A stretch of DNA of 64,000 nucleotides from Synechococcus sp. MVIR-18-1 (GTDB lineage Bacteria; Cyanobacteriota; Cyanobacteriia; PCC-6307; Cyanobiaceae), in NCBI RefSeq assembly GCF_014279835.1, contig NZ_CP047942.1, forward strand, positions 2,356,001-2,420,000. Direction: 5' to 3'. The position numbers were made by a program, and so were the translations under genes. Below are positions 56,289 to 64,000 of the stretch, piece by piece. The notes below the pieces were generated by a model. The model was given only the letters and a program-made list of their open reading frames with translations, did no database searches and was not told the DNA's origin. Numbering within the stretch: the first letter of the stretch is position 1; each line of letters starts with the position of its first letter.

Positions 56289-58430
56289 ATGAGCGGCGTC
56301 ATGCTTCCCGGGAATCTCTACATCAATCGGGAGCTCAGCTGGATCGCTTTCAACAGGCGCGTTCTAGCTCAAGCACTCGACCAAAGAACGCAGTTGTTGG
56401 AACAGGCCAAATTCAGCGCCATTTTCAGCAACAATCTCGATGAGTTTTTCATGGTGCGCGTGGCGTCCTTGAAGTCTCAGGTTGAGGCCGGCATCGACAA
56501 ACAGAGTGAAGACGGGCGAACCCCTCGGGAGCAGCTCCATGAGATTCGCAACCAGCTCTCAGAGCTGCTGGAAGCCCAGCAGAAGCACTACCTCAACCAC
56601 CTCCGCGTGGGCCTTGAAGACTATGGAGTGTTTCTGTTCAATTACGAACAACTAAACAACGCCCAAAGGCACTGGGTAGACAACTTCTTTCAAACGGCGA
56701 TTTTTCCGGTCTTAACGCCCCTAGCGGTGGATCCTGCCCATCCCTTTCCCTTCGTTAGCAATCTCAGCCTCAACGTGGCCGCCCTGATCCACGACCCAGA
56801 GTCGGGCCAACGCCAACTGGCTCGCGTGAAGGTTCCCCAGAAGATCCTTCCTCGCTTTGTCTCGATTCCGATTGAGCTGAGCGGCCCTGATGCCAAACCG
56901 TTGCATACGGCAGTGCCTCTTGAACAGGTGATTGCCTTCAATCTCAGCCTGCTCTTTCCAGGAATGAGCATCGAAGGCCATTACTTTTTCCGGGTCACCA
57001 GGGATGCAGACCTGGAGCTACGAGACCTTGAAGCCGACGATCTCATGATCGCGATCGAACAAGGCCTGAGAAAGCGACGGATGGGGGGGGAAGTGGTCCG
57101 CCTAGAGGTTGCTGGCGACACACCGCAAGACGTCATTGAGATGTTGATGGACGGCATGTCTGTTGTTGAAGAAGACCTCTACAGAGTGAATGGACCTCTG
57201 GGCCTCGATGATCTCTTCGGCTTAATGGGCCTGCCGCTGCCTTACCTCAAAGACGCCACCCATTCAGGTCAAACTCCCGCCGTCCTCAGCCGCGCTCAGA
57301 GAGGCATGTTGGAAGACGGCTCGATCAAGGAAGAGGAGTTCGAAAGCATTTTCTCAGTCGTGCGTCGCCGCGATGTTCTCCTCCATCACCCTTACGACTT
57401 GTTTTCCACATCGGTAGAGGAATTCATCAATCAAGCAGCAGACGATCCCCTCGTCATGGGGATCAAGATGACCCTCTACCGCACGTCCAAAGATTCCCCG
57501 ATCATCGCAGCACTCATCCGTGCAGCAGAAAATGGAAAGCAGGTGATGGCCCTGGTAGAGCTCAAAGCCCGCTTCGACGAAGACAACAATATTCAATGGG
57601 CCAAGCATCTTGAGCGCTCAGGTGTGCATGTGGTTTATGGCGTGATTGGCCTCAAAACACATACCAAGATTGTTCTGGTCGTTCGCAAAGAGAAAGAACG
57701 CCTGCGCAGCTACGTCCATATCGGAACTGGCAACTACAACTCCAAAACCTCTCGTCTTTACACCGATATAGGCCTGCTTTCAGCACGACCAGAACTCGGC
57801 CAAGACCTTGTGGAGTTGTTTAACTACCTAACCGGTTTCTCCAAACAACAAAGCTTCCGCAAACTACTTGTTGCTCCTGTCTCCTTAAGAAAGGGAATGG
57901 AGCAATTGATTCGGCGTGAAATCGAACATGCCCAACAAGGACGTGGTGGATCGATCAAAGCAAAAATGAATTCTCTGGTGGATCCCGGAATCATTGCTCT
58001 TTTGTATGAAGCATCTCAAGCCGGAGTCACGATCCAATTAATCATCAGAGGGATGTGCAGCCTCTACCCCCGCCTTGAAGGCATTAGCGACAACATCAAA
58101 GTGGTAAGCATCATTGGCCGCTTCTTAGAGCATTCGCGCATCTTTTGGTTTAACAACGGCGGCGAAGCGGAGGTATTCATCGGAAGCGCCGACTTAATGC
58201 CACGCAATCTTGACCGACGCGTCGAAGCGGTTGTGCCCATTGAAGAACCAGAGCTAAGAGCACAGCTCGAGCGCCTACTTGAGCGCTACTTAAGCGACAA
58301 CAGAGGGGCATGGGACATGCAGCCTGACGGATCTTTCATTCAGCGGAATCCCGAAGGAGAAGAGCGCAACTCCCAATTGCAGTTAATCGATGACTGGAAA
58401 GGAAGCGCCCTACTTCAACCAAATCGGTAA
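56289..58430 (+). CDS. ppk: polyphosphate kinase 1
   Basis: A 713-residue PPK1 that polymerises ATP gamma-phosphate to polyphosphate. N domain YINRELSWIAFNRRVL, middle domain FPVLTPLAVDPAHPFPF, and two phospholipase-D-like C domains with KTHTKIVLVVR and YVHIGTGNYNSKTSRLYTD containing the His that is phosphorylated. Length is normal. It starts at ATG 56289 (MSGVMLPGNLYINREL), the first Met giving the family N-terminus. Polyphosphate storage would support phosphate-poor oceanic growth. Confidence 0.95.
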   Translation: MSGVMLPGNLYINRELSWIAFNRRVLAQALDQRTQLLEQAKFSAIFSNNLDEFFMVRVASLKSQVEAGIDKQSEDGRTPREQLHEIRNQLSELLEAQQKHYLNHLRVGLEDYGVFLFNYEQLNNAQRHWVDNFFQTAIFPVLTPLAVDPAHPFPFVSNLSLNVAALIHDPESGQRQLARVKVPQKILPRFVSIPIELSGPDAKPLHTAVPLEQVIAFNLSLLFPGMSIEGHYFFRVTRDADLELRDLEADDLMIAIEQGLRKRRMGGEVVRLEVAGDTPQDVIEMLMDGMSVVEEDLYRVNGPLGLDDLFGLMGLPLPYLKDATHSGQTPAVLSRAQRGMLEDGSIKEEEFESIFSVVRRRDVLLHHPYDLFSTSVEEFINQAADDPLVMGIKMTLYRTSKDSPIIAALIRAAENGKQVMALVELKARFDEDNNIQWAKHLERSGVHVVYGVIGLKTHTKIVLVVRKEKERLRSYVHIGTGNYNSKTSRLYTDIGLLSARPELGQDLVELFNYLTGFSKQQSFRKLLVAPVSLRKGMEQLIRREIEHAQQGRGGSIKAKMNSLVDPGIIALLYEASQAGVTIQLIIRGMCSLYPRLEGISDNIKVVSIIGRFLEHSRIFWFNNGGEAEVFIGSADLMPRNLDRRVEAVVPIEEPELRAQLERLLERYLSDNRGAWDMQPDGSFIQRNPEGEERNSQLQLIDDWKGSALLQPNR

Positions 58431-58600
58431 CCATTTACAAATTCAAATGAAAGCCAAAAAAGAAAAAACTCCGCATTTTTGTAGCGATTGACACTCTTGA
58501 CGACTTAAATCGCCGAGTTCCAGAAAGGTTTCATAATTGCATTCATAACTTTTTCAGGTAGGTGCTATGTTTCGCCCAAATTCGTCAGGAGACCAGGGTG

Positions 58601-59623
58601 ATGGGGATCCCTCTGGAGTCCAAAGAAGCTGCCCCTAAAGGCACTTCTAAGGAACCTTTATTGCCAGCGGCTAGTCGTCGCAGTGCAGCCAATCGCTCAA
58701 GTGGCACAACTTCGAGCAAAGGAAATCGCTCAAGTGGGCGCTTAGCCACAGATTCAATTGGTCATTACTTAAGCAGTATTGGTCGTGTTCCGCTCCTAAC
58801 AGCTGCTGAAGAAATTGAGCTTGCACACCATGTGCAAGCCATGAAAGAACTGCTTGACATTCAAGAAGAAGACCGCACACCTAAGCAACGCCATCGCATC
58901 CGGATGGGGAAGAGGGCACGCGATCGGATGATGGCTGCCAACCTCAGGTTGGTGGTGAGTGTCGCCAAGAAATACCAAAACCAAGGCCTCGAACTGCTCG
59001 ACCTCGTTCAGGAAGGAGCCATCGGCCTTGAGCGTGCTGTCGACAAATTTGACCCAGCCATGGGCTACAAGTTTTCGACTTACGCCTACTGGTGGATTCG
59101 TCAAGGCATGACACGGGCGATCGATAACAGTGCGCGCACGATCCGCCTGCCGATTCACATCAGTGAAAAGCTGTCGAAAATGCGCAAGATCACCCGGGAG
59201 CTCTCCCATCGTTTCGGGCGTCAACCGAACCGCTTGGAGTTGGCCCATGCCATGGGCATTGAACCGAGAGATCTAGAAGAGCTCATCGCTCAAAGTGCTC
59301 CCTGTGCCTCCCTGGATGCTCACGCCCGTGGCGAAGAAGATCGCAGCACCCTTGGAGAACTGATCCCAGATCCAAACGGCGATGAGCCGATGGAAGGCAT
59401 GGATCGCAGCATTCAGAAGGAGCATCTGGGCGGCTGGCTCTCCCAGCTCAATGAACGCGAACAAAAAATCCTGCGTTTACGGTTTGGCCTTGGTGGGGAA
59501 GAGCCGCTCACCCTTGCCGAAATTGGTCGTCAAATCAATGTGTCGCGCGAACGGGTACGCCAACTCGAATCCAAAGCCATTTTGAAATTGCGCACGATGA
59601 CCAATCATCAGCAGGCTGCCTGA
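58601..59623 (+). CDS. group 2 sigma-70 family RNA polymerase sigma factor
   Basis: A 340-residue sigma factor with a Ser/Lys-rich N-terminus (about 60 residues) in place of region 1.1. Region 1.2 (DSIGHYLSSIGRVPLLTAAEE), region 2 (AANLRLVVSVAKKYQNQGLELLDLVQEG; FSTYAYWWIRQGMTRAI) and region 4 (TLAEIGRQINVSRERVRQLES) are complete. ATG 58601 is supported by AGGAG 10–14 bp upstream. Unlike the factor at 13270 it lacks the long insertion after region 1.2. Group 2 factors guide the response to light and nutrients. Confidence 0.92.
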   Translation: MGIPLESKEAAPKGTSKEPLLPAASRRSAANRSSGTTSSKGNRSSGRLATDSIGHYLSSIGRVPLLTAAEEIELAHHVQAMKELLDIQEEDRTPKQRHRIRMGKRARDRMMAANLRLVVSVAKKYQNQGLELLDLVQEGAIGLERAVDKFDPAMGYKFSTYAYWWIRQGMTRAIDNSARTIRLPIHISEKLSKMRKITRELSHRFGRQPNRLELAHAMGIEPRDLEELIAQSAPCASLDAHARGEEDRSTLGELIPDPNGDEPMEGMDRSIQKEHLGGWLSQLNEREQKILRLRFGLGGEEPLTLAEIGRQINVSRERVRQLESKAILKLRTMTNHQQAA

Positions 59624-59630
59624 GTCGTCC

Positions 59631-60278
59631 TTGCCTCTGCCATCTCTGTTGCTCATCGCCCTCTGGATGGCTGGTGTTCTCGGCAGCGCTCTGGCCTGCC
59701 GTCAACGCTGGCCCAACCAACGCGAGTTGAGTCGAAAAATTGTCCATATCGGCACCGGCCCGGTTTTGCCGCTCGCCTGGATTCTTCAGGTGCCTGCCTC
59801 CATCGCGGTTCCTTGTGCTGTGGTGGTCACCCTGATCGCCTTCATCAATCACCGCTGGACCTTGCTACCCGCAGTGGAAGATGTGGGCCGAAACAGTTAC
59901 GGGACCGTTGCCTATGGCTTCGCGATCTGTTTGCTTCTGATCCTGTTTTGGGCTGACAATCCAGCTGCTGCCTGTGCTGGAGTGCTAGTGATGGCCTTCG
60001 GGGATGGCCTGGCAGGTCTGATTGGACGCGCCGTTCGTTCCCCCAACTGGACGCTCTTAGACCAGCGCAAGTCCATCGTCGGCACAACGACGATGGCCAT
60101 CACCAGTGCTGTGGTGTTGCTCGCTTTAGTGCTGATCACCCAAAGTCAACTCACCCCACTGCGGCTCTTAGCGGTCTGCACGTTGGCAGTGGGACTCGAA
60201 CAACTGAGCCTCTGGGGCATCGACAACCTGACCGTGCCCCTTGGAGTGGCCTTGAGTTGGACCTGGATGACGGCCTGA
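59631..60278 (+). CDS. phytol/dolichol kinase-type CTP-dependent membrane kinase
   Basis: A 215-residue protein with six or seven hydrophobic helices. SRKIVHIGTGPVLPL near residue 35 and AFGDGLAGLIGRAVRS near residue 122 are the signature of the SEC59/VTE5 phosphatidate-cytidylyltransferase-like family; phytol kinase (VTE5) recycles chlorophyll-derived phytol for tocopherol and phylloquinone. Phytol kinase fits a cyanobacterium best, but the substrate is inferred. It starts with TTG, 7 bp after the sigma-factor stop. Confidence 0.75.
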   Translation: MPLPSLLLIALWMAGVLGSALACRQRWPNQRELSRKIVHIGTGPVLPLAWILQVPASIAVPCAVVVTLIAFINHRWTLLPAVEDVGRNSYGTVAYGFAICLLLILFWADNPAAACAGVLVMAFGDGLAGLIGRAVRSPNWTLLDQRKSIVGTTTMAITSAVVLLALVLITQSQLTPLRLLAVCTLAVGLEQLSLWGIDNLTVPLGVALSWTWMTA

Positions 60279-60299
60279 TCAAATCCACAAGAGCGGCGC

Positions 60300-61358
60300 C
60301 TAGCTGAACCTTGCCCGAGCGACAGAAGCAGCGAGCTCTCCAAGCAATTCACCAGTGGTTTCAAGACTGATGCATGCATCAGTCACACTCTGCCCATACG
60401 TCAGAGAGCTCCTGTCTGCAGACAACTTTTGATTGCCTTCTACAAGGTGGCTTTCAATCATGACTCCCATGACATGGTCCGACTTCTGGTCCACCTGAGA
60501 GGCAACTGCTCTTAACACCTCGCTCTGACGGCGAAAGTCTTTGCTCGAATTGGCATGGCTGCAGTCCACCATCAAGCGATCCGGCAGCCCAGCACCCGTG
60601 AGCTCGGCAGCTGACTCCTGAATCGCCTCCACGTGGTAATTCGTTCCACGATTGCCACCACGCAAAACCAAGTGCCCATTTGGGTTTCCAGAGGTGCTAA
60701 CGATCGAGGCATGACCCTCACGATTGATGCCCAGGAAATGATGGGGCTTAGCTGCAGCCTGCATTGCATTGATCGCAATCGTGGCACTGCCATCGGTGCT
60801 GTTTTTGTAGCCAATGGGCATCGACAAGCCTGAAGCCATTTCACGATGGGTCTGGCTTTCAGTGGTGCGTGCACCAATCGCTGTCCAGCTGATGAGATCC
60901 GCAATGTATTGAGGAACAACAGGATCCAACAGCTCCGTTGCTGTAGGCATTCCTTCTTGAGCCAAATCAAGCAGCAGCGAACGGGCCATCCGCAGCCCCG
61001 TATTGATGTCGTAAGAGCCATCGAGATGGGGATCGTTAATCAACCCCTTCCATCCCACGGTGGTACGAGGTTTTTCGAAATACACCCGCATCACAATCTC
61101 CAGCTCAGCGGCATGTCTCTCCCGCAAAGGCGCCAAGCGACGGGCGTAGTCGCGAGCCGCATCCACGTCATGCACAGAACAGGGACCAACGATCACCAAC
61201 AGCCGTCGGTCCAAGCCACTCAGGATGGCTTGAATGCGGCTGCGAGCCGTCACCACTGTCTCTAAAGCCGTTGGATCAATTGGCAGATCGCGATGCAACA
61301 GAGCCGGAGGGATCAGTGGTCGGGTGTCCACCACATGGAGATCGTGGGTGGTGGTCAT
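60300..61358 (-). CDS. class I DAHP synthase (3-deoxy-7-phosphoheptulonate synthase)
   Basis: A 352-residue AroF/G/H-type enzyme, the first step of the shikimate pathway, joining PEP and erythrose 4-phosphate. VIVGPCSVHDVDAARDYA, MRVYFEKPRTTVGWKGLINDP, GASTTESQ-like GARTTESQTHREMASGLSMPIGYKNSTDG, and VDCSHANSSKDF hold the metal and substrate residues. Length is normal. Feeds chorismate to PabB of this window and to aromatic amino acids. Divergent from acnB, with 114 bp between the starts. Confidence 0.94.
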   Translation of the reverse strand: MTTTHDLHVVDTRPLIPPALLHRDLPIDPTALETVVTARSRIQAILSGLDRRLLVIVGPCSVHDVDAARDYARRLAPLRERHAAELEIVMRVYFEKPRTTVGWKGLINDPHLDGSYDINTGLRMARSLLLDLAQEGMPTATELLDPVVPQYIADLISWTAIGARTTESQTHREMASGLSMPIGYKNSTDGSATIAINAMQAAAKPHHFLGINREGHASIVSTSGNPNGHLVLRGGNRGTNYHVEAIQESAAELTGAGLPDRLMVDCSHANSSKDFRRQSEVLRAVASQVDQKSDHVMGVMIESHLVEGNQKLSADRSSLTYGQSVTDACISLETTGELLGELAASVARARFS

Positions 61359-61472
61359 GCCTTGGCCTGAAATTCAGTTCAGATTACGCAAGTCGATCCA
61401 CCCCAACAAACAACAGAGTGGAACGCTGACCAACAACAATGGTGTGTATCGCTGTCTGCGCCGCCAAAACCG

Positions 61473-64000
61473 ATGCTGAGCTCCTATCGCGAGAACGCCG
61501 AGGAACGGGGAAACCAGGGCATCCCACCGCTCCCTCTTGATGCCGCTCAGACCAAGGCCCTCACCGAACTTCTTCAACAACCACCAGCAGGGGAAGATCA
61601 AACCTTGCTGCACCTGCTGAGCGAACGCATTCCACCCGGCGTCGATGAAGCGGCCTATGTCAAAGCAACCTGGTTAAGTGCCGTCGCCCAAGGCAAAGCC
61701 TCCAGCCCATTGGTGGCCCCTTTGGAGGCGGTGCAACTGCTCGGCACCATGGTGGGTGGATACAACGTTGCCGCACTGATCGAACTGCTGAAGCATCCGA
61801 ACGAGACACTTGCGAGCTGTGCCGTTCAAGGTCTGAGCCGCACCCTCCTGGTTTACGACGCTTTCAATGACGTCATGGAGCTGGCAGCGAGCAACCGTTA
61901 CGCCCAACAGGTGGTGGACAGCTGGGCCGCAGCGGAATGGTTTACCCGGCGAGATGAGCTCGCCAAAGAGATCACCGTGTCTGTGTTCAAGGTGGACGGC
62001 GAAACCAACACGGACGACCTCTCACCAGCCACCCACGCGACCACACGTCCAGACATCCCATTACACGCCCTGGCGATGTTGGAAACCCGTGATCCCGAGG
62101 GACTCAACACCATCGAAACCCTCAAGAAAAAAGGTCATCCCGTGGCCTATGTGGGTGATGTAGTTGGCACCGGAAGCTCTCGAAAAAGCGCCATCAACTC
62201 CGTGCTTTGGCACACCGGCAATGACATCCCCCATGTTCCCAACAAGCGCGCCGGCGGGGTGATTATTGGCGGCAAGATTGCCCCCATCTTTTTCAACACA
62301 GCAGAAGATTCAGGCGCCTTACCGATTGAGTGTGATGTCAGCGATCTGAACACCGGTGATGTGATCACGATTCGCCCTTACGCCGGCACGATCGAACGCG
62401 ATGGCACGGTGATCAGCCGTTTTGAACTCAAGCCGAGCACGATCAGCGACGAAGTTCGTGCTGGCGGTCGCATCCCACTCATGATTGGCCGCGCTCTCAC
62501 CGACAAGGTGCGCAGCCAACTTGGACTCGCCCCTTCTGAAACCTTCATCCGGCCTAGCGCTCCTGCCGATACCGGAAAAGGCTTCACCTTGGCTCAAAAG
62601 ATGGTGGGCAAAGCCTGCGGTCTTCCAGGCGTCCGTCCCGGCACAAGCTGTGAACCGCTGATGACCACCGTTGGCAGTCAAGACACCACCGGACCCATGA
62701 CCCGGGACGAAATGAAGGAGTTGGCCTGCCTTGGCTTTTCCGCTGATTTGGTGATGCAGAGCTTCTGCCACACCGCCGCTTACCCCAAACCAGTGGACCT
62801 GCAGACCCAGAAAGACTTACCTGATTTCTTTGCCCAACGCGGCGGTGTCGCCCTTCGCCCCGGTGACGGCATCATCCACAGCTGGCTTAATCGCATGCTT
62901 TTGCCCGACACCGTGGGCACAGGGGGTGACAGCCACACCCGTTTCCCGCTCGGTATTTCTTTTCCAGGAGGTTCCGGGGTTGTGGCCTTTGCTGCCGCAA
63001 TCGGTGCCATGCCGCTCGACATGCCCGAATCGGTCTTGGTCCGGTTCAGCGGCTCTCTTCAGTCGGGGGTCACACTCCGCGATGTGGTGAATGCGATCCC
63101 CTGGGTGGCGATCCAAAAGGGTCTGCTCACCGTGGAGAAATCCAACAAGAAAAATGTCTTCAATGGCCGGATCATGGAAATTGAAGGATTGCCAGATCTC
63201 AAGCTGGAGCAAGCCTTCGAGCTCACAGACGCCACGGCAGAACGCTCTTGCGCAGGCTGCACCATCAAATTGTCCGAGGCCACAGTGAGTGAATATCTGA
63301 GCAGCAATGTGGCGCTGCTCAAAAACATGATTGCGCGCGGCTACAGCGATGCCCGCACCCTGGCGCGACGGATCAAGGTGATGGAGGACTGGCTGGCCAA
63401 CCCCCAACTCCTTCAGGCGGATGACGACGCTCAATACGCCGAAGTGATTGAGATCAATCTCGATGAGCTCACCGAACCCGTCCTCGCCTGCCCGAACGAT
63501 CCCGACAACGTGAAACTGCTCAGCGAAGTGGCTGGCGAAGCCGTTCAAGAGGTCTTCATCGGCTCTTGCATGACCAACATCGGCCACTACCGCGCCGCGG
63601 CCAAAGTTCTCGAAGAGGCCGGCGACATCGCCGCCAGGCTCTGGGTTTGCCCGCCCACACGCATGGACGAGGACATGCTCAAGCAAGAGGGCTACTACGC
63701 CACGTTTGAAGCGGCCGGCAGCCGCATGGAAATGCCTGGCTGCTCGCTCTGCATGGGCAATCAAGCCCGGGTGGATGACAACACCACCGTGTTCTCCACG
63801 AGCACCCGCAACTTCAACAACCGGCTTGGCAAAGGAGCACAGGTTTTCCTCGGCAGCGCCGAATTAGCCGCTGTTTGCGCCCTGCTCGGGCGCATTCCCA
63901 CACCCGATGAGTACCAAAGGATCGCCGCTGAAAAGATCGACCCACTCTCCGCAGAGCTCTACCGCTATCTCAACTTCGACCAGATCGATAACTTTGTGGA
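61473..64000 (+). CDS. acnB: aconitate hydratase B (3' end beyond the window)
   Basis: At least 842 residues; no stop before the window edge. The AcnB layout is present: N-terminal HEAT-like and swivel domain (about residues 150–380; [18 protein letters not shown]), then catalytic domains with GGDSHTRFP near residue 485 and the [4Fe-4S] ligands in [13 protein letters not shown] near residue 695 and [12 protein letters not shown] near residue 760. It isomerises citrate to isocitrate in the TCA cycle. The E. coli protein is 865 residues, so about 20 residues are missing. Confidence 0.96.
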   Translation, partial: MLSSYRENAEERGNQGIPPLPLDAAQTKALTELLQQPPAGEDQTLLHLLSERIPPGVDEAAYVKATWLSAVAQGKASSPLVAPLEAVQLLGTMVGGYNVAALIELLKHPNETLASCAVQGLSRTLLVYDAFNDVMELAASNRYAQQVVDSWAAAEWFTRRDELAKEITVSVFKVDGETNTDDLSPATHATTRPDIPLHALAMLETRDPEGLNTIETLKKKGHPVAYVGDVVGTGSSRKSAINSVLWHTGNDIPHVPNKRAGGVIIGGKIAPIFFNTAEDSGALPIECDVSDLNTGDVITIRPYAGTIERDGTVISRFELKPSTISDEVRAGGRIPLMIGRALTDKVRSQLGLAPSETFIRPSAPADTGKGFTLAQKMVGKACGLPGVRPGTSCEPLMTTVGSQDTTGPMTRDEMKELACLGFSADLVMQSFCHTAAYPKPVDLQTQKDLPDFFAQRGGVALRPGDGIIHSWLNRMLLPDTVGTGGDSHTRFPLGISFPGGSGVVAFAAAIGAMPLDMPESVLVRFSGSLQSGVTLRDVVNAIPWVAIQKGLLTVEKSNKKNVFNGRIMEIEGLPDLKLEQAFELTDATAERSCAGCTIKLSEATVSEYLSSNVALLKNMIARGYSDARTLARRIKVMEDWLANPQLLQADDDAQYAEVIEINLDELTEPVLACPNDPDNVKLLSEVAGEAVQEVFIGSCMTNIGHYRAAAKVLEEAGDIAARLWVCPPTRMDEDMLKQEGYYATFEAAGSRMEMPGCSLCMGNQARVDDNTTVFSTSTRNFNNRLGKGAQVFLGSAELAAVCALLGRIPTPDEYQRIAAEKIDPLSAELYRYLNFDQIDNFV

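Noticed and set aside
61374-61613. 79-codon minus-strand frame with a hydrophobic tail
   Set aside because: It overlaps the certain start of acnB and has no alternative start outside it.

Overview
The window is a piece of a marine picocyanobacterial chromosome, most likely Synechococcus sub-cluster 5.1 and possibly a coastal lineage; the strain-level guess is inference. The reasons are the moderate GC and very tight packing, the pyrG–queE / queC–pabB–pabC gene context, cyanobacterial group 2 sigma factors, a plant-type ferredoxin, ferredoxin-dependent NirA, a UrtABCDE/urease set, cyanate hydratase, and many 45–100 residue proteins of picocyanobacterial type. No rRNA, CRISPR array, prophage or insertion sequence was seen. 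One tRNA gene (Val, anticodon UAC) lies at 5730–5801.

Layout. 0–10 kb: small conserved proteins, an SDR reductase with a Zur-like regulator, several very small proteins, ferredoxin, tRNA-Val, MazG, an ArfB-like ribosome-rescue factor, and speE-speB (polyamines). 10–17.6 kb: gcvT, aspS, a group 2 sigma factor, a dps gene reduced to its two ends, an SDR, pyrG and queE. 17.6–28.0 kb: an apparent insertion between queE and queC. It holds a 1363-residue subtilisin-like protease ending in six apparently identical 119-residue repeats, a parvulin-type foldase, an ABC exporter with a cyclic-nucleotide-binding-like front end, its HlyD adaptor, and ecotin (a periplasmic serine-protease inhibitor). 28–32.6 kb: queC, pabB, pabC and an amino-acid permease.

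32.5–53.4 kb is a nitrogen-scavenging block. It contains the urea ABC transporter urtABCDE, urease accessory genes ureGFE opposite ureD-ureABC, a frameshifted class I amidotransferase relic, an uncharacterised three-gene operon (circularly permuted ATP-grasp, alpha-E, transglutaminase), siroheme synthesis (cobA plus a CbiX/SirB-like chelatase), nirA, a FocA/NirC-type channel, a HEAT-repeat protein and cynS. Putative NtcA-activated promoters with a correctly spaced -10 box lie before urtA and nirA, and a perfect NtcA core lies between ureE and ureD. Urea and cyanate both yield ammonium and CO2 or bicarbonate, and nitrite is reduced with ferredoxin electrons and siroheme made next door.

53.4–64 kb: a second member of a small 'YYAEGRQH…HPLHGS' protein family, a TrpD2-like protein, an MFS transporter, polyphosphate kinase, another group 2 sigma factor, a phytol-kinase-like membrane protein, class I DAHP synthase and aconitase B, which runs off the right end.

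The best candidate for an undescribed system is the 17.6–28.0 kb module: a repeat-bearing secreted protease, its own type I exporter and a foldase, with an ecotin of arginine specificity beside it. The internally deleted dps and the duplicated small secreted protein family are the other unusual items. All functions are inferred by reading the sequence; no database search was run.
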